From Methylobacterium sp. WL119 (lineage in GTDB: Bacteria > Pseudomonadota > Alphaproteobacteria > Rhizobiales > Beijerinckiaceae), in NCBI RefSeq assembly GCF_008039875.1, contig NZ_VRUU01000013.1:1-64000 (forward strand): 64,000 nt of DNA. The letters are read 5' to 3'. Made by a program: the position numbers and the translations under genes. A model generated the notes under the pieces. That model saw nothing but the letters and a program-made list of their open reading frames with translations, was not told the origin of the DNA and searched no databases. Shown piece by piece: positions 53,838 to 63,741 of the stretch (the first letter of the stretch is position 1; each line of letters starts with the position of its first letter).

Positions 53838-55439
53838 TCAGTACACGTCGGCCTGGTAGCGCCCGGCCTTCTTCAGCGCGCCGAGATAGGCCACCGCCTC
53901 GTCGGGGGATTTGCCGCCGTGCTGGGCGGCGACGTCGATGATCGCGCGCTCCACGTCCTTGGCCATCCGCTTGGCGTCGCCGCAGACGTAGAAGTGGGCG
54001 CCGCCCTCCAGCCACTTCCACAAATCGGCGCCGTTCTCGCGCATGCGGTCCTGGACGTAGGTCTTCTCGGTGCCGTCGCGCGACCAGGCCAGCGACAGGC
54101 GCGTCAGCACCTTGTCGTCGCGCATCCGGGTGAGCTCGTCCTTGTAGAAGAAGTCGCTCGCCTGGCGCTGGTGGCCGTAGAACAGCCAGTTGCGCCCAGG
54201 CGCCTGCGTCGCGGCGCGCTCGCGCAGAAAGGCCCGGAACGGCGCGATGCCGGTGCCGGGGCCGCACATGATCACGTCGGTGGCGAGGTCCTTCGGCAGC
54301 CCGAAGCCGTGCGCCTTCTGCAGGTAGATCTTCGCCCGGGTCTGCTCGGGCATGCGCTCGCCGAGATGCGTCGAGGCGACGCCGAGCCGGAGGCGCGAGC
54401 GGTGGTTGTAGCGCACCGCGTCCACCGTCAGCGAGACCTTGCCCGCATCCATCTTCGGCGAGGACGAGATCGAGTAGAGCCGCGGCTGCAGCTCGTCGAG
54501 GGATTCGAGGAAGACCTCGGCGTCCGGGCGCGCGCCGGGAAACTTGTGCAGGGCGCCGAGCACGTCGAGATAGGCGGCGTCGCCGTCCGGGTCCTCGCCG
54601 GCCGAGAGCGCCTTGGCCTTCCGCCGGGCCTCGCCGGAGGTCAGCAGCGAGAGCAGCTGGTAGAGCCCGTCGGGGGCGGCGCCGAGCGAGTAGTCGGCGA
54701 TTAGCCGGTCGCGCAGGGTCTTGCCGCCGATCACCCGCTCGGGGCGGGCGCCGAGCTCGGCGATCACCGCGTCGGCGAGCGCCGGCGCGTTGGCCGGGAA
54801 CAGGCCGAGCGAATCGCCGGCCTCGTAGCTGATCGGCGTGTCCCTGAGGTCGAACTCGACGTGCCACGTCTCCTTCTCGCCGCCCGGCTCGTTGAGCCGG
54901 CGGCGGCCGAGGAAGATCGCCTCCACCGGGTTCTCGCGGCAGAAGCCGAGGGGGCCGAGGTCGGCGGCCTTGTCCGCCGCCGCCTCGCCTGCGGCCGCGG
55001 CCGGCGCGCCGGCGTCGCCCGTGCCGAACTCCTCGTCGAGCTTCTTCAGCATCCGGAGCGTCTCCTTGCCGCCGGGCTGGCAGAGGTTCAGACGCGCCTC
55101 GCTCTTGAGGAAGATGGCGTTGGCGTAGTCGGCGCAATTGTAGCCGCACTGGCCGCAATCCTGCTGCGCCATCGCCGCCATGAGCTTCTGCGGCTCGGGC
55201 CGGGCCTTGGCCATCTCCATGCGCTCGGTGATCGGCAGCGACGGGTCGTGCCAGGGCGCGTCGTCGTTGTCGGCGAGCTTGGGGCCGCCGGCCATGTCGC
55301 CGGGGGCCAGGGCGGTGGCGCCCTCGACCGCCGGGCCGAGGAGGGCGGCGAAGTAGCCCGACAGCCACGAGCGCTGGTCGGCGGAGAACGGGGCGTTCTC
55401 GGGGACGAGGACGAGGGGGGGAGAGACGTGCTCGCTCAT
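53838..55439 (-). CDS. CysJ-like flavoprotein reductase with an N-terminal Fe-S domain
   Basis: The 533-residue protein lacks the flavodoxin domain of CysJ. It has a short Fe-S motif C95-x2-C98-x3-C102 ... C120 (QDCGQCGYNCADYA), like the four-cysteine Fe-S domain of acetyl-CoA synthase subunits, followed by FAD-binding (YSISSSP, RLYS region) and NADPH-binding (CGPGTGIAPFR; WLFYGHQ; FYVCGDAKRMAKDVE) modules of the diflavin-reductase family. It overlaps nirA by ATGA and precedes nasA, so it probably passes NADPH electrons to one or both. It could be mislabelled as sulfite-reductase subunit alpha on similarity alone. Confidence 0.88.
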   Translation of the reverse strand: MSEHVSPPLVLVPENAPFSADQRSWLSGYFAALLGPAVEGATALAPGDMAGGPKLADNDDAPWHDPSLPITERMEMAKARPEPQKLMAAMAQQDCGQCGYNCADYANAIFLKSEARLNLCQPGGKETLRMLKKLDEEFGTGDAGAPAAAAGEAAADKAADLGPLGFCRENPVEAIFLGRRRLNEPGGEKETWHVEFDLRDTPISYEAGDSLGLFPANAPALADAVIAELGARPERVIGGKTLRDRLIADYSLGAAPDGLYQLLSLLTSGEARRKAKALSAGEDPDGDAAYLDVLGALHKFPGARPDAEVFLESLDELQPRLYSISSSPKMDAGKVSLTVDAVRYNHRSRLRLGVASTHLGERMPEQTRAKIYLQKAHGFGLPKDLATDVIMCGPGTGIAPFRAFLRERAATQAPGRNWLFYGHQRQASDFFYKDELTRMRDDKVLTRLSLAWSRDGTEKTYVQDRMRENGADLWKWLEGGAHFYVCGDAKRMAKDVERAIIDVAAQHGGKSPDEAVAYLGALKKAGRYQADVY

Positions 55440-57220
55440 GCGGCTGCCTTGAGGCCTGGCTGGTCTTCGGCAAGGTCGCGCAGGGCTTCCGGCCCGGTGC
55501 GCGCCGTGAAGGTCTGGAAGCTCTCGTCCGGCCCGGTGCGGCGGGCGAGGTAGGTGCGCAGCAGCGCCTCGACGCGGGACGGCGCGTCCTCCGCCTTGAT
55601 CGCGGTCCAGATCTCGGTGCCGATCTTCGGGTTCTCGGCGAAGCCGCCGCCGACCACGACGTCGTAGCCCGGAACGGTGTCGCCCTCCTCCGAGACCACC
55701 ACCTTGGCGCCGATCAGGCCGATGTCGCCGATGTAGTGCTGGGCGCAGCTGTGGTGGCAGCCGGTGACGTGCACGTTCACCGGCACGTCGAGCTCCGGCA
55801 GCGCGGCCTCGACGTGGTCGGCGATGATCATCGCGTCGCCCTTGGTGTCGGCGGCGGCGAACTTGCAGCCGTTAGAGCCGGTGCAGGCGACGAGCCCCGC
55901 ACGGATGCCGGCGGCCTTCGTGGTGAGCCCGAGCGCCTGCACCCGCGCCTCCACCTCGGCGACCTTGGCGTCGGGTACGCCGGAGAACAGGAAGTTCTGC
56001 CAGACCGTCATGCGGATCTGCCCGTCGCCGCATTCCTGCGCGATCCGCGCGAGCGCGCGGACCTGGTCGCTCATGATCTTGCCGACCGGCAGGATCACGC
56101 CGACCCAGTTCAGCCCGGGCTGGACCTGCGCATGCACGCCGACATGGGCGAACCGGTCGGTGGTGCGGCGCGGCGCGACGTGGGCGGGGTCGACCCGGTC
56201 GAGCTTGCGCCCGAGCTTCTCCTCGACGGCGGCGAGGTACTTGTCGAAGCCCCAGGCGTCGAGGACGTACTTCATCCGCGCCTTGTTGCGGTTGGTCCGG
56301 TCGCCGTTCTCGATGAACACCCGGATGATCGCATCCGAGACCGCGTTGCAATCCTCCGGCCTCAGCACGATGCCGGTGTCGCGGGCGAGGTCCCGATGGC
56401 CGGAGATGCCGCCGAGCACCAGGCGCATCCACACGCCCGGCGCGACGCTCGCGCCCTCCAGCACCTCGATCGCCTGGAAGCCGATGTCGTTGGTCTCCTC
56501 CAGCACCGCGACGATGCCGCCGCCGTCGAAGGCGACGTTGAACTTGCGCGGCAGGCCGTAGAGCGACTGGTCGTTGATGATCCAGTTGTTCCAGGACTTG
56601 GCGAGCGGACGCGTGTCGAGGAGCTCCTGGGCGTCGATCCCGGCGGTGGGCGAGCCGGTGACGTTACGGATGTTGTCGGCGCCCGCGCCGCGCGCCGTCA
56701 GCCCGATGTCGACGAGCCCGTCGAGGAAGGGCTGGGCGTGCTCGGGCGCGATGTGGCGCATCTGGAGGTTCGCCCGCGTGGTGACGTGGACGTAGCCGCC
56801 GCCATGCGCGTCGGCGAGGTCGGCGACGCCGGAAAACTGCCAATGGTGCAGGATGCCGTTGGGGATGCGCAGGCGCGCCATGAACGAGGTCTGGTTCGGG
56901 GCGACCCAGAACAGTCCGTGGTAGCGCCAGCGGAAGTTGTCCTCCGGCTTCGGGGCCTTGCCGGTGGCGGCCTCCACCTTCAGCCGGTTGTGGCCCTCGA
57001 ACGGGTTCTCCGCGCGCTTCCACTTCTCCTGCTCGCAGAGCTTGCCGCCGGCCTTCACCGTGCGGTCCTGCGCCTTGATGTGGATCGCGTCCGGCCCAGT
57101 CGGCTCGGGCGGCGGACCGCCCTGGCCGAGGGCGAGGCCGCCGGTGAGGCGGGCGGCGGCGACGCCCGAGGCGAAGCCTTCGAGGTAGCGTTGCTGTTCG
57201 GCGTTGAAGTCTTCAGCCAT
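55436..57220 (-). CDS. nirA: Siroheme-dependent nitrite/sulfite reductase (NirA type)
   Basis: The 594-residue protein has the siroheme-[4Fe-4S] ligand set C446-x5-C452 (CTGSNGCKF) and C488-x3-C492 (TGCHHSC). It also has two repeats of the sulfite/nitrite reductase half-domain (WQFSGVADLADAHGGG; GHRDLARDTGIVLRP). Nitrite reduction to ammonium fits its place between nitrate genes and CysG; sulfite reduction is not excluded. It starts 12 bases after the preceding FAD oxidoreductase stop and overlaps the next gene by four bases. Confidence 0.93.
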   Translation of the reverse strand: MAEDFNAEQQRYLEGFASGVAAARLTGGLALGQGGPPPEPTGPDAIHIKAQDRTVKAGGKLCEQEKWKRAENPFEGHNRLKVEAATGKAPKPEDNFRWRYHGLFWVAPNQTSFMARLRIPNGILHHWQFSGVADLADAHGGGYVHVTTRANLQMRHIAPEHAQPFLDGLVDIGLTARGAGADNIRNVTGSPTAGIDAQELLDTRPLAKSWNNWIINDQSLYGLPRKFNVAFDGGGIVAVLEETNDIGFQAIEVLEGASVAPGVWMRLVLGGISGHRDLARDTGIVLRPEDCNAVSDAIIRVFIENGDRTNRNKARMKYVLDAWGFDKYLAAVEEKLGRKLDRVDPAHVAPRRTTDRFAHVGVHAQVQPGLNWVGVILPVGKIMSDQVRALARIAQECGDGQIRMTVWQNFLFSGVPDAKVAEVEARVQALGLTTKAAGIRAGLVACTGSNGCKFAAADTKGDAMIIADHVEAALPELDVPVNVHVTGCHHSCAQHYIGDIGLIGAKVVVSEEGDTVPGYDVVVGGGFAENPKIGTEIWTAIKAEDAPSRVEALLRTYLARRTGPDESFQTFTARTGPEALRDLAEDQPGLKAAA

Positions 57221-57232
57221 GGTCTGCCTCCT

Positions 57233-58510
57233 TCACGCTGCCAGATTCTTGGCGAGGGGTTCGGCCGGGGGCGCCGCGGGGCGCCCGAACATCAGGTCGT
57301 CGATCTGATCCCCGACCGGCGCGCCGGTGCGGATCAGGGTCTTGCACAGGCCCTGCTCGCCGATGTCGCCGACGAAGACCGCGCCGATCAGGCGGTCGCG
57401 CTCGACCAGGAGCTTGCGGTAGAGGCCGGCGCCCGGATCGCTCATCACGATCGCCTCCGCGGTGTCGGGCGTGTCGACCACGCCCGCGGAGAACACCGGC
57501 AGCCCCGAGACCTTGAGGCTCGTCGAGAGCGCCGTGCCGGAATACTGGGCCTCGAGCCCGGAGAGGTGGCGGCTCAGGGTCTCGGCATGCTCGTAGGCCG
57601 GCTCGACGAGGCCGTAGACCATGCCGCGATGCTCGGCGCATTCGCCGAGCGCGAAGATCCGCGGGTCCGAGGTGGTCATCCGGTCGTCGACCTTGATGCC
57701 GCGCCCGGTCTCGATCCCCGCGCCCTGCGCTAGGGCGAGGTTCGGGCGCACGCCCACCGACATGACGACGAGATCGGCCGGCAGCACCGTGCCGTCGGCC
57801 AGGATCAGGCGCTCGACGCGGCCGTCGCCCTCGACGCGGTCGGTGTCGGCGTTGAGCAGGACCTTGACGCCGCGCGCCTCCATCGCCCGGCGGACCAGGG
57901 CGGCCGCGGAATGATCGAGCTGCCGTTCCATCAGCCGGTCCATGACGTGGAGCAGGGTGGTGTCGACGCCGAGCCGCGCCAGCCCGACCGCCGCCTCGAG
58001 CCCGAGCAGGCCGCCGCCGATGACGATGGCCTTGGCGTGCTGGACCGCCGCCTTCCGGATCGCCGACACGTCCGCCAGGTCGCGGAACGTGATGATGCCG
58101 GGCAGGTCCATCCCGGGCTTGGGCAGGCGGATCGGCACGGAGCCGACCGCGAGCACCAGCTTGTCGAACGGCAGGACGTGGGTCTCGCCGACCACGACCA
58201 GCGCGTTCTCGCGGTCGACCTGCGTGGCGGGGGCGCCGGTGATCAGGCGGATGCCGTGGCTCTCGTACCAGTCGAGCCCGCGGAAGGCGCAGGCCGCCTC
58301 GTCGACCTCGCCGCCGAGGAGCGAGGACAGCAGCACCCGGTTGTAGGCGGCCACCGGCTCGGCGCCGACCACGGTGACGTCGTAGCGGCCGGGCGACCCT
58401 TCGGTCAGCCGCTCGAGAAACCGCAGCGAGGCCATGCCGTTGCCGACCACGACGAGCCTCTCGCGCGGGATCTCCGCGGCTGGAACCTGATCCGTCTGGG
58501 CTGTGAGCAT
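57233..58510 (-). CDS. FAD-dependent NAD(P)H oxidoreductase of the nitrite-reductase operon
   Basis: The 425-residue protein has two nucleotide-binding glycine motifs (VVGNGMASLRFLE near residue 20; VIGGGLLGLEAAVGL near 155) and the FAD-binding GECAEHRGMVYGLVEPAYEHA segment. This is the layout of the NirB/NasB N-terminal region, here as a free protein without the siroheme part. It is the first gene of the operon, downstream of a leader of at least 150 bases. It probably supplies electrons from NAD(P)H to the reductases. The ATG of MLTAQTDQVP was chosen because the upstream frame passes through the leader hairpins. Confidence 0.88.
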   Translation of the reverse strand: MLTAQTDQVPAAEIPRERLVVVGNGMASLRFLERLTEGSPGRYDVTVVGAEPVAAYNRVLLSSLLGGEVDEAACAFRGLDWYESHGIRLITGAPATQVDRENALVVVGETHVLPFDKLVLAVGSVPIRLPKPGMDLPGIITFRDLADVSAIRKAAVQHAKAIVIGGGLLGLEAAVGLARLGVDTTLLHVMDRLMERQLDHSAAALVRRAMEARGVKVLLNADTDRVEGDGRVERLILADGTVLPADLVVMSVGVRPNLALAQGAGIETGRGIKVDDRMTTSDPRIFALGECAEHRGMVYGLVEPAYEHAETLSRHLSGLEAQYSGTALSTSLKVSGLPVFSAGVVDTPDTAEAIVMSDPGAGLYRKLLVERDRLIGAVFVGDIGEQGLCKTLIRTGAPVGDQIDDLMFGRPAAPPAEPLAKNLAA

Positions 58511-58556
58511 CGGTGGAAGGGTCTCGTCCTCGATTGCGCCGGGCACGTCCGCCACG

Positions 58557-58624
58557 AAAAAAGCCGCCGCCGATCGACCTCCCGGCAAGCGTCGCCGCCC
58601 GCGAGGAGACATCGGTTCAGCGGC
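58557..58624 (-). terminator. Leader terminator overlapping P2
   Basis: On the minus strand, a long imperfect hairpin pairs GCCGC (58,624-58,620) with GCGGC, CCGAT with ATCGG and CTCC with GGAG (right arm within 58,582-58,563), with small internal loops, then runs into six T (58,562-58,557). Its left arm includes bases of the P2 right arm, so P2 and the terminator cannot form together. Translation of the first operon gene begins about 47 bases after the T tract. Folding energies were not computed. Confidence 0.55.
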
Positions 58625-58662
58625 CTCGCTGACGGTGCTGCCCGTCGTCGTTGACGGGTCGG
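58557..58662 (-). promoter_or_regulatory. ANTAR-type nitrate leader RNA with P1/P2 hairpins and terminator
   Basis: On the minus strand, hairpin P1 is CCCGTC (58,658-58,653), loop AACGAC (58,652-58,647), then GACGGG (58,646-58,641): six base pairs and a hexaloop with A at position 1 and G at position 4, the ANTAR-binding signature. Eight bases later, P2 is TCAGC, loop GAGGCC (58,627-58,622), then GCTGA: five base pairs, with the loop matching only the G4 rule. NasT binding to this pair of hairpins should prevent the terminator that follows. A nasT gene is 1.6 kb upstream. The transcription start is not mapped. Confidence 0.7.
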
Positions 58663-58915
58663 ATCACCTCAGCAGGTTCCGTGCCAGTTCGGCGGGACGA
58701 GGCTCGCGCGCTCTGCCGGGCACGGCCGAGCGGTCGGTGCCCGATTTCGCGCGGAGGGTGTGCGCTGCACAAAGATGAGGCGAATGAAGCCCGATCGGGC
58801 AGGGGCCCACGATGCACTCTCGACTCGACCGCGCAGCGTCGCGGGCCCGTCTAACGCGGGAAGGACGCTCGGCGGGGGGCGCGAGCGTCCAGGAGGCTTG
58901 TGCCCGGCGGGTCGG

Positions 58916-59023
58916 CTAGATGAGGGTCGAGAGGGCTGCCATCAGGCCGACGACGGGGACGGCGCCGATGAGGAGGGCCCACCGCCAGGGGTGCGCTGCC
59001 CGCTCCCGCCGGTTGTCGTTCAT
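58916..59023 (-). CDS. Very small single-pass membrane protein
   Basis: The 35-residue protein (MNDNRRERAAHPWRWALLIG followed by a hydrophobic end) has one transmembrane helix. The frame can be opened 35 codons earlier, giving 70 residues, but the upstream part is less natural. It lies between nasS and the leader of the nitrate operon; any link to nitrate is unproven. Confidence 0.4.
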   Translation of the reverse strand: MNDNRRERAAHPWRWALLIGAVPVVGLMAALSTLI

Positions 59024-59209
59024 CGCTCGGGGCGCGCGGCCCCGGTGTCGGACATAGGCCGAGAGGTCCACGCGTCCGCGCGAGGCGGGAATGGACGAGG
59101 CGGTGTCGAGCTTGCGGCAACCTGGCATGGCATGACGATAATGACGTCGCGGCCTCTGCGTTCCGTTTCCTCGCAGGTGATTCCGTCGGATGCGGGCGTC
59201 CCGCAGGTC

Positions 59210-60226
59210 TCAGGCGGGGGATAGTCCGGCCGCCGCGTAGAGATCCGGGCGGTAGACCGCCTCCGCGGCGGGCAGGAGGTCGTCGAGCGGCCCCTGCCCT
59301 GCCGCCTTCATCTGCGCCAGCACCCAGCCGGCATGCGCGGCGCGCGGCTCCTGCGCCGCCGCGTCGAGGCGCAGGTAGTCGGGGGCCTCGCGCTGCAGAC
59401 CCGTCCCGTCGAGGACGATCGTGCCCTCGAGGGTGCGGGCGATCAGGGCGGGATCGAGGTTGAGATAGGCTCGCCGCGCGAGCCGGTGGGCTAGCTCGGA
59501 GCGGTTCGCCGGGTCCGCGCACCAGCGCCCTGCCCTGGCGACGGCCCGCACCAGGGGCGGGATCGCGCCGTCGAGCCGCGGCGCGACCGCGAGGACCTTC
59601 TCGGGCGCGTCCGGCGCCACCTCGCAGCCGAGCGCGGCGATGCGCCCGAGGCCGGCCGCGACCGCGACCGCGTTCCAGGGCGCGCCAGCGCAGAAGCCGT
59701 CGACGATCCCGCGCGACAGCGCCTCGACGCTGTGCTGGGGCGGCACCGCCACCAGCCGGACGGCGGCCGGGTCGAGGCCGCCGGCCTCGGCGAACAGCCG
59801 GAGCTGATAGGTGTGCGAGGAGAACGGGTGGACGGTGCCGAGCGTCAGCGGCTTGCCGGCCTGCCTCCGCGCGCGCGCGACCCGGGCGAAGGTGCGGGCG
59901 ACGTCGGCGAGGCGCTCGCTCTCGGGCGCCATCGCCGCCCAGAGGCTGCCGGACAGGGTGATCGCGTTGCCGTTCAGGCTGAGCGACAGCGGCACAATCA
60001 GGTCGGAGGGCGGCCCCGACAGCCCGAGCGCGCTCGCCAGCGCCAGCGGCGCCAGGATGTGCGCGGCGTCGAGGTAGCCGAGCGCCAGCCGGTCGCGCAG
60101 CGTCGCCCAGGACGGCTCGGCGGTAAGGTCGAGATCGAGCCCTTCGGCGCGGGCGAAGCCCATCTCGTGGGCGGCGATCACGGGGGCCGCGTCGCAGAGG
60201 GGCACGTAGCCCAGGTGAAGTCTCAT
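59210..60226 (-). CDS. nasS: NasS nitrate/nitrite sensor protein
   Basis: The 338-residue protein resembles the nitrate-binding proteins NrtA/CmpA (LGYVPLCDAAPVIAAHEMGF; PSWATLRDRLALGYLDAAHIL; GTVHPFSSHTYQLRLF), but it has no signal peptide or lipobox, as expected for the cytoplasmic sensor NasS. NasS holds NasT inactive and releases it when nitrate or nitrite binds. It lies 21 bases downstream of nasT on the same strand. The ATG begins directly MRLHLGYVP. Confidence 0.92.
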   Translation of the reverse strand: MRLHLGYVPLCDAAPVIAAHEMGFARAEGLDLDLTAEPSWATLRDRLALGYLDAAHILAPLALASALGLSGPPSDLIVPLSLSLNGNAITLSGSLWAAMAPESERLADVARTFARVARARRQAGKPLTLGTVHPFSSHTYQLRLFAEAGGLDPAAVRLVAVPPQHSVEALSRGIVDGFCAGAPWNAVAVAAGLGRIAALGCEVAPDAPEKVLAVAPRLDGAIPPLVRAVARAGRWCADPANRSELAHRLARRAYLNLDPALIARTLEGTIVLDGTGLQREAPDYLRLDAAAQEPRAAHAGWVLAQMKAAGQGPLDDLLPAAEAVYRPDLYAAAGLSPA

Positions 60227-60247
60227 CTGCGAAGTCTCATCGCGCCC

Positions 60248-60835
60248 TCATCCGAGCAGGTCGGCCGCGGTGACGATCGCCCGCGCGATGTCGGCGATCT
60301 TCCGCTTCTCGTTCATCGCCTTCTTGCGCAGCTGCTTGTAGGCCTCGTCCTCGGACAGGCCCTTCATGCTCATGAGGATGCCCTTGGCGCGCTCGATCAG
60401 CTTGCGGTCGGCGAGCTCGCCCCGCGCCTCCGACAGCTCCCGCTGCAGCCGCGAGAACGCGTTGAAGCGCAGGATCGCGATGTCGAGGATCGGCTTGATC
60501 CGCTCGGGCCGCAGGCCGTCGACGACGTAGGCCGAGATCCCGGCATCGACCGCCGCCTGCATCATTGTGGCGTCCGAGCGGTCGACGAACATCGCCACCG
60601 GCCGCTCGACGTGGCGCGCGACCCCCGACATCTGCTCCAGGATGTCGCGGCTCGGGCTCTCCAGGTGGATCACCACCACGTCGGGGGCGAGCGCGGCGAC
60701 GCGCTCCATCAGGTCGGCGGTGTCGGCCATCACCACGACGCGGCCGATCCCGGCGGCGCGCAGGCCCTCCTCCAGGATCGCGGCACGCGCCCGGCTCGGA
60801 TCGATCACGGCGACGGTGAGGCTGGTTTCGGTCAT
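60248..60835 (-). CDS. nasT: NasT antiterminator (ANTAR protein)
   Basis: The 195-residue protein has an N-terminal pseudo-receiver (VAVIDPSRARAAILEEGLR) without a full phosphorylation site and a C-terminal ANTAR domain (about residues 130-190: LIERAKGILMSMKGLSEDEAY, then RKKAMNEKRKIADIARAIV). ANTAR proteins bind paired hexaloop hairpins in leader RNAs and prevent termination. A matching hairpin precedes the nas operon here. The start is the ATG of MTETSLTVAVIDP. Confidence 0.94.
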   Translation of the reverse strand: MTETSLTVAVIDPSRARAAILEEGLRAAGIGRVVVMADTADLMERVAALAPDVVVIHLESPSRDILEQMSGVARHVERPVAMFVDRSDATMMQAAVDAGISAYVVDGLRPERIKPILDIAILRFNAFSRLQRELSEARGELADRKLIERAKGILMSMKGLSEDEAYKQLRKKAMNEKRKIADIARAIVTAADLLG

Positions 60836-61076
60836 CGGGGCCCGGCGTTGGGCGGCAAACGGGGCAGCAAGTCGGAGCGTGGCCGCGACGCATGCCGCCG
60901 GCCGTGTCGCAAGGCAAGCGGCGTGCCCCGTTCCGGCGGAAGCGCCGCGCCGAGGCGCTCGCCCCGCGGCCCTGATCGCGCCGCGCAACCGAGCGGAAAG
61001 GAAACGGTCCAGCTTCCGCCGCAAATGCAGGGCACCTCTGTGGCCGTCGCGACGGTGCGGAGGTTCGAAGGATCGG

Positions 61077-61652
61077 ATGTCGAAGCCAGACCCCTTCGCG
61101 GCCCTCGACGGTGGCGGTTCCGGCCGCCTCTCCCTCCCCTTCCTCCCGACCCTGGTGACGGCGCTCGTCCTCGGCGCGGGCTCGCTGATCTGCCGCGAGC
61201 CGGCTCCGACGCCGCCCGCTCCGGTTCCGGCGGCCTCGGTCGCGCCCCACGCCTTCCATGCGGCGGCTCCGGTCGAGGCCGCCCTGCCCCGGTTGCCGGC
61301 CGCCATCGCCTTCGCGCAGGTGCCGCCGAGCTTCGTCCTGCCGGAGATCCGCACCGCGGCCGCGCCGCATCCGGTCGCCCGGGTGGCGACCGCCGCGCCG
61401 CTCCGGCGCGCCTGCACCGCCCCGCGCTGCGCGGAGGGGCCGCCGCGCCGGCCCGACCCGTTCTCCGAGATCGTCCGGTCCGCGCCCGTCGAGGCGCAGG
61501 CGCAGGCGCAGGCCCGCGACGGCCTGCTGCCGGACCTCGCCCTCCCCTTCGCCCCGGCCGCGCGCGTCGTCGGGGATGCCGCCGCCTACCTGCGCAGCGG
61601 GGCCTCGTCGCTCGGCAGCTCGGTCGCGCTCCTGGTCGACCGCCTGAACTGA
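61077..61652 (+). CDS. Hypothetical membrane-anchored Ala/Pro-rich protein
   Basis: The 191-residue protein has one hydrophobic segment near the N-terminus (SLPFLPTLVTALVLGAGS, about residues 19-36) and a long Ala/Pro-rich, presumably periplasmic region with a single CTAPRC motif and a short AQAQAQA run. The end has an amphipathic stretch (AAAYLRSGASSLGSSVALLV). GAAGGA lies before the ATG. No family was recognised; it may be an envelope or polar-anchored protein. Confidence 0.6.
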   Translation: MSKPDPFAALDGGGSGRLSLPFLPTLVTALVLGAGSLICREPAPTPPAPVPAASVAPHAFHAAAPVEAALPRLPAAIAFAQVPPSFVLPEIRTAAAPHPVARVATAAPLRRACTAPRCAEGPPRRPDPFSEIVRSAPVEAQAQAQARDGLLPDLALPFAPAARVVGDAAAYLRSGASSLGSSVALLVDRLN

Positions 61653-61826
61653 GGCGGCCCGGAATCCCGCGCGATGCTGCAGTGCGGCCGCCCGACCGGG
61701 GCCGCGATCCGACCCGCACTGCCGCCGCCATCGGATTTCCCGGGCGCGGCCTGGACCGCATCGCGTCGCCGACCTAGGTGCAAGGCATCGGACGGCTGCT
61801 GTCGCCGGCCGCGACGGATCCGCTTC

Positions 61827-63719
<1,893 letters not shown>

Positions 63720-63741
63720 CGACAACGGGAAAGACGACACC

